Source of the DNA: an uncultured Gammaproteobacteria bacterium
Lineage (GTDB): Bacteria; Pseudomonadota; Gammaproteobacteria; Steroidobacterales; Foliamicaceae
Reading direction: 5' to 3'
Length of the DNA stretch: 64,000 nt
Assembly: GCA_951828235.1 (NCBI GenBank)
Contig: OX639965.1
Span: 889,191 to 953,190, forward strand
Both the position numbers and the translations under genes were made by a program. How positions within the stretch are numbered: the first letter of the stretch is position 1; every line of letters starts with the position of its first letter. Under the pieces are notes generated by a model. It saw nothing but the letters and a program-made list of their open reading frames with translations. It was not told the origin of the DNA and did not search any database. This document shows, one piece after another, positions 44,869-54,900 of the stretch.

Positions 44869-46589
44869 TGAAGTCTGTCTTGTTGCGGGCCGGCCACGTT
44901 CTGCTGCCGGCCCTTCTGCTATGGATCGCCGGCGCATGCGCCGTTCATGCCGACGAACGGATCGGCAAGGTAGCCAGGGCGAACGGACCCGGACACGCGG
45001 CCATAGCCAGCGCCCACCCCGCCGCCACCGCGGCGGGCTTTGAAATGCTTTCCCAGGGCGGCAACGCCTTCGACGCGGCCGTTGCGGTCAGCGCCGCGCT
45101 TTCGGTAGTCGAGCCCCACAGTTCCGGCATTGGCGGCGGCGGTTTTTTCCTTCTCCACCAGGCAGCCGATCAATCCAACGTGTTTGTGGACGCGAGGGAA
45201 ACCGCCCCTGGCGCGGCGACTCGCGACATGTACCTTGACGACAACGGGGAGCCGATCCGGCGCGCTTCGCTGTCGGGCCCCCTGGCCGCCGGCATCCCGG
45301 GGCTGCCGGCCGCGCTTGAGCACATCGCGAAGAAATATGGCCGTTTGCCGCTGGCGCAGACCCTGGCGCCGGCCATCCGTCTGGCGCGGGAAGGCCTGCC
45401 GGTAACCGAGGCAACCCAGAGGCTGCTGCGGGCCGTTCCCCGCATGGGCTCTCCCTCGCCTGCATTTCTCGAAATATTCCTGCCGGACGGCGAAGCCCCG
45501 GCCATCGGTGCGCTGATTCGGCGCACGGACCTCGCCGATACTCTTGAAATCCTGAGCGCTCAAGGCGCCGCGGGCTTTTACACCGGGCCCCGTGCCGAAT
45601 TGCTGGTCAAGGGCGTGCGCGAGGCAGGCGGCATCTGGACCATGGAGGATCTGGCGGCTTACCGGATAGTCGAACGGCAACCGATCCGCTTCCGGTACGG
45701 GGAGGTCGAGGTCACCACGGCGCCGCCGCCGTCAGCCGGCGGCGTGGCGCTGGCGCAGGTGTTCAACATGCTCGGCCAACGCGGTTACGCGGAACTTGAG
45801 GAAACGGCCCGCACGCACCTGCTTGTTGAGGCGATCCGGCGCGCTTATCGCGACCGTGCCGAGCATCTCGGCGATCCGGACTTCGTCCCGGTTCCGGTCG
45901 AGCGACTGACCCATCCCTGGTACGCGGACGGGTTGCTGGCCAGCGTGCGCATGGACCGCGCCACCCCCAGCGACACGCTGCCGGGCCCCGTCAGCCAGCG
46001 GCCCCTGGGGACCGACACCAGCCATTTTTCGGTGCTGGACAAGGACGGTAACCGGGCTGCCGTGACACAGACGATCAACACGCTGTTTGGTTCCGGTTTC
46101 GTCCCGCCCGGCACCGGAGTGATCCTGAATAACGAGATGGACGACTTTTCGGTGAAGCGGGGAACTCCCAACGCATTCGGCCTGGTGCACTCACATGCCA
46201 ACGGAATCGAACCGGGCAAGCGCATGCTGTCGAGCATGACGCCCACGTTCCTGCAATCCGAGCGCGGCCTGGCGATTCTCGGCACGCCCGGCGGCAGCCG
46301 TATCGTGACGATGGTGCTGCTGGGGGCGCTCGCCTGGATGGATGGCGCCGACGCGGAAGGCATCGTCAGCCTGCCGCGCATTCACCATCAGTACATCCCG
46401 GACTCGCTGTCGTTCGAAGCGGGCGCCGTGGATCCCGAACTGCAGGACGCACTCGCCGCCCTGGGTCACGAATTGCGCGAGTCGTCCCGCCCATGGGGCA
46501 ACATGCAGGCCATCACCCTCGACTACGCCGACGACACGCTGGCCGCCGCCAGCGACCCGCGCCGCAACGGCGGCGCCGACGTGCGCTAG
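44868..46589 (+). CDS. ggt: Gamma-glutamyltranspeptidase
   Basis: 573 residues with signal peptide (AGHVLLPALLLWIAGACAVHA). Autocleaved N-terminal nucleophile hydrolase: the small subunit should start at Thr384 in GTDTSHFSVLDKDGNRAAVTQ. The glutamate-binding loop SGIGGGGFFL and the terminal LGTPGGSRIVTMVL segment are typical. Periplasmic, degrades glutathione and gamma-glutamyl peptides. Confidence 0.95.
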   Translation: MKSVLLRAGHVLLPALLLWIAGACAVHADERIGKVARANGPGHAAIASAHPAATAAGFEMLSQGGNAFDAAVAVSAALSVVEPHSSGIGGGGFFLLHQAADQSNVFVDARETAPGAATRDMYLDDNGEPIRRASLSGPLAAGIPGLPAALEHIAKKYGRLPLAQTLAPAIRLAREGLPVTEATQRLLRAVPRMGSPSPAFLEIFLPDGEAPAIGALIRRTDLADTLEILSAQGAAGFYTGPRAELLVKGVREAGGIWTMEDLAAYRIVERQPIRFRYGEVEVTTAPPPSAGGVALAQVFNMLGQRGYAELEETARTHLLVEAIRRAYRDRAEHLGDPDFVPVPVERLTHPWYADGLLASVRMDRATPSDTLPGPVSQRPLGTDTSHFSVLDKDGNRAAVTQTINTLFGSGFVPPGTGVILNNEMDDFSVKRGTPNAFGLVHSHANGIEPGKRMLSSMTPTFLQSERGLAILGTPGGSRIVTMVLLGALAWMDGADAEGIVSLPRIHHQYIPDSLSFEAGAVDPELQDALAALGHELRESSRPWGNMQAITLDYADDTLAAASDPRRNGGADVR

Positions 46590-46681
46590 CGCGAGCAAGG
46601 GCGCCTCACGAAAACGAACATATTGTGAGAATCTTGCCCGGTCCGTCGCCAATTAAGTAAGCAGCCGAGGGAATAGCCAAC

Positions 46682-47419
46682 GTGGGAAACCGCCTTGCCG
46701 GAGTTGCCTTGTCGGGCGCTCTGGCGCTCGCGCAGGGCGCGGCGATGGGCGATGAGGAGCCTCTCGGCCCTGCCCGCGACGCATTTCGCGAAGGGAGATT
46801 TGTCGAAGCCGCCGATGCCGGCGAGGCGCTGGGGACTTCCGGGGGCTACGCGCTTGCCGCGGAATCGCTGGCGATCTACGGTCATTACCTGGCGCCGCGC
46901 GAGCAAAAGGCGCAGCTGCTTGAACAGGCCATGCGCCTGGCTCAGGAGGCGATTCGAAGCGACACCGGGAATCCCCAGGCGCACCTGCAGTCCGCGCATG
47001 CCATGGGGCGCTACACGCAGGCGATCGGGACCCTCAAGGTCAAGCGTGACTATGCCCGCCAGGTGCGCGCGGCGATCGAACAAGCGCTTTGGCTGAATCC
47101 GGAACTGGCGGAAGCCCATTTGAGCCTGGCGACCTGGCACGCGGAAGCAATCACGGGCGGCGGCTTCATGGCCAGGATGCTATTCGGGGCCAGCGGCAAG
47201 GATGCCATCAGGCACTACGAGGCCGCTCTTGAATTGGCGCCCCACGCAAAAATCGTTCACGCGGAATATGCGCTGGGCCTGTTGCTGCTGGGCGAGCCCG
47301 AGAATCGCGAACAAGCCCGCAGTCTGCTTCAGCGGGCCGTCGAACTGCCGGTCGGGGACGCACATGACCGCATCATTCACGAGCTGGCGGTTGCGAAACT
47401 GGCGGAACTGAACCTATGA
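46682..47419 (+). CDS. Secreted TPR-type helical repeat protein
   Basis: 245 residues from GTG 46682 with GAGGGA 9 bases upstream. A hydrophobic signal peptide (LAGVALSGALALAQGAAMG) precedes tetratricopeptide-like helical repeats (EQAMRLAQEAIRSDTGNPQAHLQSAHAMG, AIEQALWLNPELAEAHLSLATW, HYEAALELAPHAKIVHAEYALG). It probably sits in the periplasm or at the outer membrane as a binding scaffold. It precedes the RND exporter and LolA-like gene on the same strand, which makes a shared trafficking role plausible. The 270 bases to the next gene hold nothing I recognise. Confidence 0.78.
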   Translation: MGNRLAGVALSGALALAQGAAMGDEEPLGPARDAFREGRFVEAADAGEALGTSGGYALAAESLAIYGHYLAPREQKAQLLEQAMRLAQEAIRSDTGNPQAHLQSAHAMGRYTQAIGTLKVKRDYARQVRAAIEQALWLNPELAEAHLSLATWHAEAITGGGFMARMLFGASGKDAIRHYEAALELAPHAKIVHAEYALGLLLLGEPENREQARSLLQRAVELPVGDAHDRIIHELAVAKLAELNL

Positions 47420-47689
47420 TGCCTTCGCAGTGACCGAGAAGCCGATTGGGTACGCTCTGTTTCTTCCACATGAAACAAATCGTTGTACGAATGCTCGATG
47501 GCGCCAGGTCGGCCCATCGGGCGGATTTTCTTCAGCTGCAGGACGTTTCGCGGTACGATAAAGGGGGATGAGTTACGCGATGCCGGATCAAGGCCGCACT
47601 TCGCGGCAGGACCCTTGGGATGCCATGCCCTGGACCCTGAACCCAGCTTGTGAATCCGCGGTTCTCCGGGGCAACTCCGGGCAGGCGCG

Positions 47690-49984
47690 ATGAATCCGGC
47701 ACTCCTGGACCGATACATAGCCGGCCTCCTGCGCTACCGGTGGCTGGTCGTGGCGGGCGCCACGCTCGTGATGCTGGTCATGGCGGCCGGCGGGCAATTC
47801 ATCACCGTTTCCAACGATCATCGCATTCTGTTCGGCGAGGACAATCCCGAGCTCGCCGCCTACGACGCCCTCGAGAACACCTATACGGCATCGAATACCG
47901 CGCTCATAGCCGTTGCGCCCAAGCAGGGCACGGTATTCACCCGCGAAACGCTGGGCGCCATCGAGGAGCTGACCGAACAGGCCTGGCAGGCGCCCTACTC
48001 AAGCCGCGTCGATTCGCTCACCAACTACACCCACAGCGAAGCGCTGGGGGATGACCTCATCGTCGGCCCGCTGGTGGAGAACACCGCTTCCCTGAGCGAC
48101 TCCGATCTCAGGCGAGTCGAGGAAATCGCCGGGAACGCCATCGAACTGGTCGGGCGCATGCTCGCCGATGACGGCAGGGTGGCCGGCCTGGCGATCAATT
48201 TCATTCCGCCGAAGGAGACCCATGACGCGGCGGTAGTGGAACTCAATGAGTACCTGGACGGAATGCTGACCGAGGCGCGCGCCGGGCACCCCGAAATCGA
48301 CTTCTACATGACCGGCGATATCGTGATGCAGCGCGCCTTTGCGCAGGCCACCCAGGACGACTTGGAGAAACTGACTCCGATCGTTTTCTTCCTGATCGTA
48401 GCGGTGGCCTTCCTGATCCTGCGTTCGATCACCGGCGCTTTGAGCATGGTCGTGATGATTCTGTTTTCGGTCGGTACGGCAATGGGGCTTGCCGGATGGA
48501 ACCATACGGTGTTCAGCCCCGTAAACGCGGGTGTGCCGATCATCGTAATGGCCATAACGGTCGCCCAATCGGTGCATATTTCCACCATGACGCTGACGGC
48601 CATGCGCCGGGGCCTGGACAAGATGGAGGCGATCGCCGAATCGCTGCGCGTCAACGCCTTCCCGGTCTTTCTGGCTTCGCTTACCACGGTGATCGGGTTC
48701 CTGAGCCTCAACGCATCGGACTCGCCCCCGTTTCACACCCTGGGCAATTACGTCGCTTTCGGCGTCGCGTGCACCTTCGTGTATTCGATGTCGCTGCTGC
48801 CGTCCCTTTTGGCCATCCTGCCCCTGCGCGTTAAGCTTGCGGCCCCGGACGAAGTGACATTCTTCAATCGCTTCGGCGAGTTCGTGGTGGCGCGCCGCAA
48901 GCCCCTGTTATGGCTGACCGTCATACCGGCGGTATTCCTGCTGCTGGGCATATCCCGCATAGAGCTCAACGACAACCTGCCCAACTATTTTGGCGAGCGC
49001 TACGAATTCCGGCGCCATTCAGACTACATCATCGAGAACCTCACCGGGCTTGAGTCGCAGGAGTATTCACTGAATTCCGGCAGTGAGGGCGGAATTACCG
49101 ATCCCCGGTACCTCCAGCAGATCGACGCTTTCGCCGAATGGTTCCGAAGCCAGCCGGAGGTGACGTACGTCCGGGTCTTCTCGGACACCATGAAGCGCCT
49201 GAACAGGAACATGCACGAGGATGACCCGGCCTACTACCGATTGCCGGAGGATCAGGCGCTGGCCACCCAGTACCTGCTGCTGTATGAACTTTCCCTGCCG
49301 TTCGGAGTAGACCTGAACGATCGCATCGACATCGGCAAGTCATCCACGCGAATGTCCGTGGTAATGCGCAACATCACCAGCAACGAACAGCAGCAGCTTG
49401 CCCGGCGCGCGCGCGAGTGGCTGCAAGACAACGCCTCGGCACTGAGTACGGAAGCGACGGGCTTGAGCGTGATCGTTTCCCACATTACCGAGCGGAACAT
49501 CAAGTCAATGCTCCGCGGCACGCTGATCGCCATGACGCTGATTTCCCTTGTGCTGGTGGTGGTCTTCAAGAGCCTGCGCTTCGGTATCCTCAGCCTGATC
49601 CCCAACTTCATTCCCGCCGGGATGAGTTTCGGCCTTTGGGGGTATCTGTTCGGCAGGGTGGGGATTGCGGCATCGGTGGTCACCGTGGTGGCCTTCGGCA
49701 TTATCGTGGATGACACGATTCACTTTTTGACCAAGTATCTGAAGAGTCGCCGCGAGGGTGGTTCCGCCGCCGATGCCGTTCGCTACGCCTTCAGCACCGT
49801 GGGCAAGGCTCTGTGGACGACGACCGCGGTATTGTCGGCCGGGTTCCTGGTGTTCGCGGCATCGGGATTCGAGGTGAGCTGGGCGCTGGGAATCCTGGTG
49901 GCCATGACCATCATGTTCGCGTTTCTCGCCGATTTTCTGCTTCTGCCCCCGCTGCTGATGGCTTTTGACCGGAGAAAACTATGA
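47690..49984 (+). CDS. RND/MMPL family inner-membrane transporter
   Basis: 764 residues in two similar halves, each with a first helix, a large periplasmic loop and a cluster of five helices (first: LTPIVFFLIVAVAFLILRSITGAL; second: LIAMTLISLVLVVVFKSLRFG). It lacks the trimeric porter insert of drug exporters and matches the MMPL/hopanoid-lipid exporter style, such as HpnN and BstA. The next gene overlaps by four bases and encodes a LolA-like protein. With sterol genes immediately downstream, a sterol or other lipid is the likely cargo, but this is inference. Confidence 0.88.
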   Translation: MNPALLDRYIAGLLRYRWLVVAGATLVMLVMAAGGQFITVSNDHRILFGEDNPELAAYDALENTYTASNTALIAVAPKQGTVFTRETLGAIEELTEQAWQAPYSSRVDSLTNYTHSEALGDDLIVGPLVENTASLSDSDLRRVEEIAGNAIELVGRMLADDGRVAGLAINFIPPKETHDAAVVELNEYLDGMLTEARAGHPEIDFYMTGDIVMQRAFAQATQDDLEKLTPIVFFLIVAVAFLILRSITGALSMVVMILFSVGTAMGLAGWNHTVFSPVNAGVPIIVMAITVAQSVHISTMTLTAMRRGLDKMEAIAESLRVNAFPVFLASLTTVIGFLSLNASDSPPFHTLGNYVAFGVACTFVYSMSLLPSLLAILPLRVKLAAPDEVTFFNRFGEFVVARRKPLLWLTVIPAVFLLLGISRIELNDNLPNYFGERYEFRRHSDYIIENLTGLESQEYSLNSGSEGGITDPRYLQQIDAFAEWFRSQPEVTYVRVFSDTMKRLNRNMHEDDPAYYRLPEDQALATQYLLLYELSLPFGVDLNDRIDIGKSSTRMSVVMRNITSNEQQQLARRAREWLQDNASALSTEATGLSVIVSHITERNIKSMLRGTLIAMTLISLVLVVVFKSLRFGILSLIPNFIPAGMSFGLWGYLFGRVGIAASVVTVVAFGIIVDDTIHFLTKYLKSRREGGSAADAVRYAFSTVGKALWTTTAVLSAGFLVFAASGFEVSWALGILVAMTIMFAFLADFLLLPPLLMAFDRRKL

Positions 49985-50808
49985 CAGACAGGTGCTGCCG
50001 TTGTTTTACGGTGCGGGCAACCGCCCTTTTCGTGCTCTTCCCGGCGCTTGCCGGCATGGTTGCTTCTCCTGCCCTGACGCAGGAGTCCTCGCCGGAGGAA
50101 ACCGGACTGGCGATTGCTCGTGAGGCGAACGCCCGCAACGATGGCTTCGGCAATCTGACAGCCAGTATGACCATGGTCCTGCGCAACCGGCAGGGGCAGG
50201 AAAGCAGGCGCCAAATGCGCTTCAAGGTCCTCGAAGTCGAGGGAGATGGCGACAAGAGCCTGTTCGTGTTCGATCAGCCGCGCGACGTTCAGGGCACCGC
50301 TCTGCTTACCCACAGCCACCTCACGGCGCAGGACGACCAGTGGCTGTACCTGCCGGCCCTGAAGCGGGTCAAGCGAATCAGCTCCTCGACCCGCTCCGGT
50401 TCATTCATGGGCAGCGAGTTTTCCTACGAGGACATGAGTAACCCGGAAGTCGAGAAGTACACTTACCGGTACTTGCGTAATGAGCGTTGCGGGGAATTGG
50501 TCTGCTCGGTCAACGAACAGGTGCCGGTGGACAGAAAATCGAGTTACAGCCGGCAGCTCGTTTGGCAGGACACTGACCAGCTCCGCACCTGGATGGTGCA
50601 CTACTACGACCGCAAGGATTCGCATTTGAAGACCCTGACCTTTGCGGGGTACCGGCAATACCTGGACCGGTACTGGCGGGCCGGGGAAATGACGATGGAA
50701 AACCATCTGACCGGCAAGAGCACAGTTTTGAGCTGGACCGACTATGAATTTGGCGCCGATCTGGGCGCCAGCGATTTCTCGCAGACGGCATTGCGACGCG
50801 TGCGTTGA
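49981..50808 (+). CDS. LolA-like periplasmic protein (outer-membrane lipoprotein-sorting family)
   Basis: 275 residues with signal peptide (ALFVLFPALAGMVASPALTQ). The mature protein has the half-barrel LolA/LppX-like pattern of proteins annotated as outer membrane lipoprotein-sorting (MTMVLRNRQGQESRRQMRFKVLE, FDQPRDVQGTALLTHS, DDQWLYLPALKRVKRISSSTRSGSFMGSEFSYEDM). Such proteins regularly pair with RND/MMPL exporters and are thought to carry lipids across the periplasm. Start overlaps the exporter stop (ATGA). Confidence 0.85.
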   Translation: MTDRCCRCFTVRATALFVLFPALAGMVASPALTQESSPEETGLAIAREANARNDGFGNLTASMTMVLRNRQGQESRRQMRFKVLEVEGDGDKSLFVFDQPRDVQGTALLTHSHLTAQDDQWLYLPALKRVKRISSSTRSGSFMGSEFSYEDMSNPEVEKYTYRYLRNERCGELVCSVNEQVPVDRKSSYSRQLVWQDTDQLRTWMVHYYDRKDSHLKTLTFAGYRQYLDRYWRAGEMTMENHLTGKSTVLSWTDYEFGADLGASDFSQTALRRVR

Positions 50809-50914
50809 TCCGATTCACGTAACGGCGCATGGCGCATGGGTCCGCAGGGATTCTGTGGACGGAGACGGGATACAATCCGACCGGTCTGTGGTCGACACAT
50901 GCGGAGGTGCGGGG

Positions 50915-51940
50915 GTGAACGCTGGACCGGCCAAACGATCCCGTTCCCTTGGGAATCTGACGCAGGACGAAGTGAAGTCGGTGGTCGATGACCACACTGG
51001 TCTCCACGCTGCCGGTGTTGAGCACAAGAAGGAAGAGTATGCGCAGTTCGTCAACAATTACTTTGAACTCGCGACCGATTTCTACGAGTGGGGTTGGGGC
51101 GAGAGCTTCCACTTCGCTCCCCGGCGGCAGGGTGAGAGCTTCAAGGCGTCGCAGCTCCGGCACCAGCATTTCCTGGCCGACAAGCTCTCACTGAAACCGG
51201 GAATGCAGATTCTCGACGCCGGTTGCGGCGTGGGCGGCCCCATGGGCAATCTGGCCCGCTATTGCGGCGCCAGTTTTGTCGGTATCAACAACAACGCCTA
51301 CCAGATCGAGCGCGCGAAAGTGCATACCCGGGATGTCGAGACACTGTGCCGTTTCACCAAAGGCGACTACATGCGGATTGCGGAGGACGACGACCGATTC
51401 GATGGCGCCATCAGCATCGAAGCGATGCCCCACGCTCCGGACAAAACCGCCGCGTACAGCGAGATTCTCCGCGTACTGCTTCCCGGGGCTTGTTTCGCGT
51501 GCTACGAATGGTGTCTCACCGACGTTTTCGACCCTTCGAATACGGAGCACATGCAAATCAAGCAAGGGATCATGACCGGGTCGGGACTCCCTGAAATCGC
51601 CAGCACGGCGGAAGTTTGCGATGCGCTGGGCGCGGCCGGATTTGATCTGCTGGAGGCGCGCGACCTTGCCCCCGAATCGGACCCGGAAACACCCTCGTAT
51701 CGGTCATTGCAGGGACGGGACATAAGCCTTGCAAGCTTGCCACGCACGCCTTTCGGCCGTGCCCTAACCAATCTGACGCTGCGGGTTGCCGAGAAGCTAC
51801 GACTCGCTCCGAAGGGCGCGCAGGAGGTCAGCACGTTCCTGAACTGGGGCGCGGACACGCTTGTTGAAGGCGGCCGGACCGGCATCTTCACGCCGATGTT
51901 CTTTTTTCTGGCCCGCAAACCCCTGCGTTCGGGCGACTGA
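50915..51940 (+). CDS. Sterol C24-methyltransferase (ERG6/SMT family)
   Basis: 341 residues from GTG 50915, with GGAGG 7 bases upstream. The sterol-binding signature YEWGWGESFHF begins at residue 57; the SAM motif LDAGCGVGGPMGNLARY spans about 100-116, followed by VGINNNAYQIERAK, all typical of ERG6. The C-terminal sterol-methyltransferase segment ends in PMFFFLARKP. The enzyme adds a methyl from SAM to C24 of the sterol side chain and needs a C24 double bond. It converges on the cyclase gene (stop codons 2 bases apart). Distinguished from general methyltransferases by the YEWGWG region. Confidence 0.9.
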   Translation: MNAGPAKRSRSLGNLTQDEVKSVVDDHTGLHAAGVEHKKEEYAQFVNNYFELATDFYEWGWGESFHFAPRRQGESFKASQLRHQHFLADKLSLKPGMQILDAGCGVGGPMGNLARYCGASFVGINNNAYQIERAKVHTRDVETLCRFTKGDYMRIAEDDDRFDGAISIEAMPHAPDKTAAYSEILRVLLPGACFACYEWCLTDVFDPSNTEHMQIKQGIMTGSGLPEIASTAEVCDALGAAGFDLLEARDLAPESDPETPSYRSLQGRDISLASLPRTPFGRALTNLTLRVAEKLRLAPKGAQEVSTFLNWGADTLVEGGRTGIFTPMFFFLARKPLRSGD

Positions 51941-51942
51941 AG

Positions 51943-54900
51943 CTAGGCGGCCTGCCGCTTGATCGGAACCGGGTCCGACGCTTTCCGCCTTGAGGCGTCA
52001 GTCAGTTCGAGGCGAGCCCGGCGGCGTTGTTCGTAGAGGCCTAGCGCCCGTAGCGGGAAATACTGCCGGTACAGAACGTAGTCCAGGAGCGCCGTGCGGA
52101 AGAAGACGCCGGCCATGTCCTGTTTCGGCCAGCCGCCGTCCGCGTCCTGGGCGTCGAAAAGGAACCGTGCGCCGCGCACAATCGCCGTCCAGTTGGGATC
52201 CGCCGCCTCCAGCAGCGCGAGCAGCGCCCAGGCGGTCTGGATGACCTGACTTTCGTCATGCGCAACGTAACGGCCCGTCAGGCAACCGCTGTGATGCTCG
52301 CCCCATCCTCCGTCCTTGCGCTGCCGGTCGAGCAGCCAGCGACAGGCCAGGCGCAGCGCCGGATCGCCCGGTCTTGCCCCGGCGGCAACCAGTCCCCTGA
52401 TGCCGAAGAAGGTCCCGTAAATGAACTGAACACCCCATACGCCGCGCCACGAGCCGTCGCGCCCCTGTGTCTTTCGCAGCCAGTCTCTCCCCCTGGCGAT
52501 GGCGCGTGCTCCCGCCGGGCCCAGGACTTGCGGGGTCCGGCGCCTGCAAGCGGCCAGCGCCTCAAGGCAGGACGCGGTGCACTCGACGTAGGAGTTCTCG
52601 GTCATCGATTCGCCGAACATTTCGGCGGGATTCAACGGCTCAAGACCGATCCGGGGGCGCCGGGCCTCATAGCTGCCGAACCCGCCATCGCGGTTCTGGC
52701 TGCGCAACATGAACCCGACCGCCTCGCCCAGCGCCGCCTCGTCGGTGGCCTCGCCTCCGGCGGCGAGAATTCCCAGCACGGCTTCGGCGGTGCAGTCGCT
52801 CACGGGCCAGCCGTGCCAGCCGCCGGGAAAACACCAGCCCCCCTTCGGGTCGGCGCGGTAAGCCTCGCGAAATCCCTCGAAGCTGGAACGGATCTGCTGC
52901 CGGCGCAGGAAATCGGCGCCATTGCGCAGGGCGTTTCGAATCGCATCGGACGCGGGAACGGCCGCCAGCGCCTGCACCGAAAAGGCGGTGTCCCAGGTGC
53001 TGCTTCTCGCTCCGGTGACCCGCGCGCCCAGCTCCTCGTCTTCCCAGAACCAGCCATCAAGACTGGCGAGAGCGCCACGAAGGTCGGCGTCGTCCGGATC
53101 GTGCAACCACAAGGCCAGGATGTTCAGGAACCCGCTGACAGGCGAGATGCTCGTATGGCTGGTGGTCTGCAACTCCCATTGGATCTGCCGGATCAACGCG
53201 CCTAGGCAGCGGGCCCGGACGCGTTTGCTGTGAACGCGTTCAAACAGGCGCGCCAGCGCGTGTCCGGAGCGCAGCCACAAGCCCGGCCGGGCGAACAGGT
53301 CGGCATCGCGCAGGCGCCTGCGGCCGGAGGAAAAATCGACGCGGCCGAACTCTTCCCCGAAAAGCTCCTCGCGCAAGGACTCGATCAGGGGCGTGACCGG
53401 CGCCTGGAATCGATGGGGGTAGATAGACGCCATAGCCATGTAGATGAGCCGCGTGTGGCAGTACCAGTTCGAAGGATGCAAGGGCAGCCCGCGCGGCAGC
53501 ATCCACAGTTCCGGGAGGATGGCGTTCACGCCGCGCCAGTCATACAGATTGAGCAGCGCCAGCCAGATCTTGCCCCAGCTCGGTATCGCGAGTACGTCTT
53601 CTGCCTCAAGGAAGCGCCATGCGGGCTTGATGAGCGGATCGTTTCGCTCCACACCGATCAGTCTCGACGCGACATAGACCAGCGTGGTGACGAACAGATG
53701 GGGCTGCGAGTGTTCGTGCAATCCCCACGTGCCGCCCGCCAGGCGCGTGCATTCGAAGGAGCGCAGAAGGCGCCGTCGCCGGCCGGCGCCTATCGGCCGA
53801 CCGAGAATGTGCTGCAGCAGCACGTATTGCGCGGTGAGCATGGGGCACCAGACCATCTCGCCTTCCCAGGAGCCGTCCCCGCCCTGAATATCCAGCAGGC
53901 GCGCGGCGGCCCTGTCCAGTGCGGGTTCCGCATCGGGCGGTGCGGAATCGCCCGCAGGCGCGGTGCGGGTTCCCCCATCCCTTGACGGCATGGAAATCAG
54001 AAACGCCCGCGACAGCTTCTTGCGAAGCTGGCCATCCTGTCCGCCCCCGTCGCTCTTTGCCTTGTGCAATTTGCCGATACCCAGCAATAGCCAGCCGAGA
54101 CGAGTCGCGAGCGGATAGACGATGTCGCGGGCCCGCCGCCAGGCAAGCGGTTGGAGGGATAACGGAACCGCCCCGGCAACCGCCCGTATCACGGTCGCAA
54201 GCAATGCGAGCCCGAGGCGGATGATCGAGGTGTCCTCGCAGGCGAGCAGTCGCATGGTACGGTCGCGGACGATGGCGTGTGTCCGCCAATTGCGGTAGAT
54301 CGCGCGCCGTATCGCCACGGCCTCGACGCGAGGATCCGCAAAAACCTCATAAAGCCCCATTGCGAGCATCTCGGGAGCGCGGGTCGCCCTCAAGCGTCCG
54401 GCGGCGAAATCCCTGAAGTCGCGGCCTTCCGCCAGTGCGGCCGCGTCGCCGAAACCGAGGGTCATGCCCATCGCCGTCATCGGATGGTAATGGCCGGCCG
54501 CGTCACCGATAAGCACCCGCCTGGAGGTCCCGTAGCAGACGCGCGGCCTGAGCTCATTGGCCGCCGCGTGGAACTTGCCTGCCGTGAGCGCCGAGAGATA
54601 GGCGCGTCTCATCGCTTCCGGCAGGACACCGGCGTAGGACTCCGCCAGCAGGCCGATCCTGTCGCGCGGGATCCATTGCTCCAGCGGCACATCCACAACG
54701 ATCCGGAAGCAATGCTCCCCCAGCGGATATCCGAGAATCGGACCGGGTCCGCCCAGGATGACATGTCCGTAGCCGGCGGGCTGCACGCTCACGCCTTCCA
54801 GGGTCACCCCCACCATCCGCGAGCAGGCGCTTCGCTGCATGGGCAGACCCAGCGACCGGCGCACGACCGAGGCGCGGCCGTCGGCGCCGACAATCCGTTC

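Noticed and set aside
51943..53950. Squalene-hopene cyclase
   Set aside because: The catalytic motif is DCTAE, not the DxDD of hopene cyclases, and a squalene epoxidase domain is attached.
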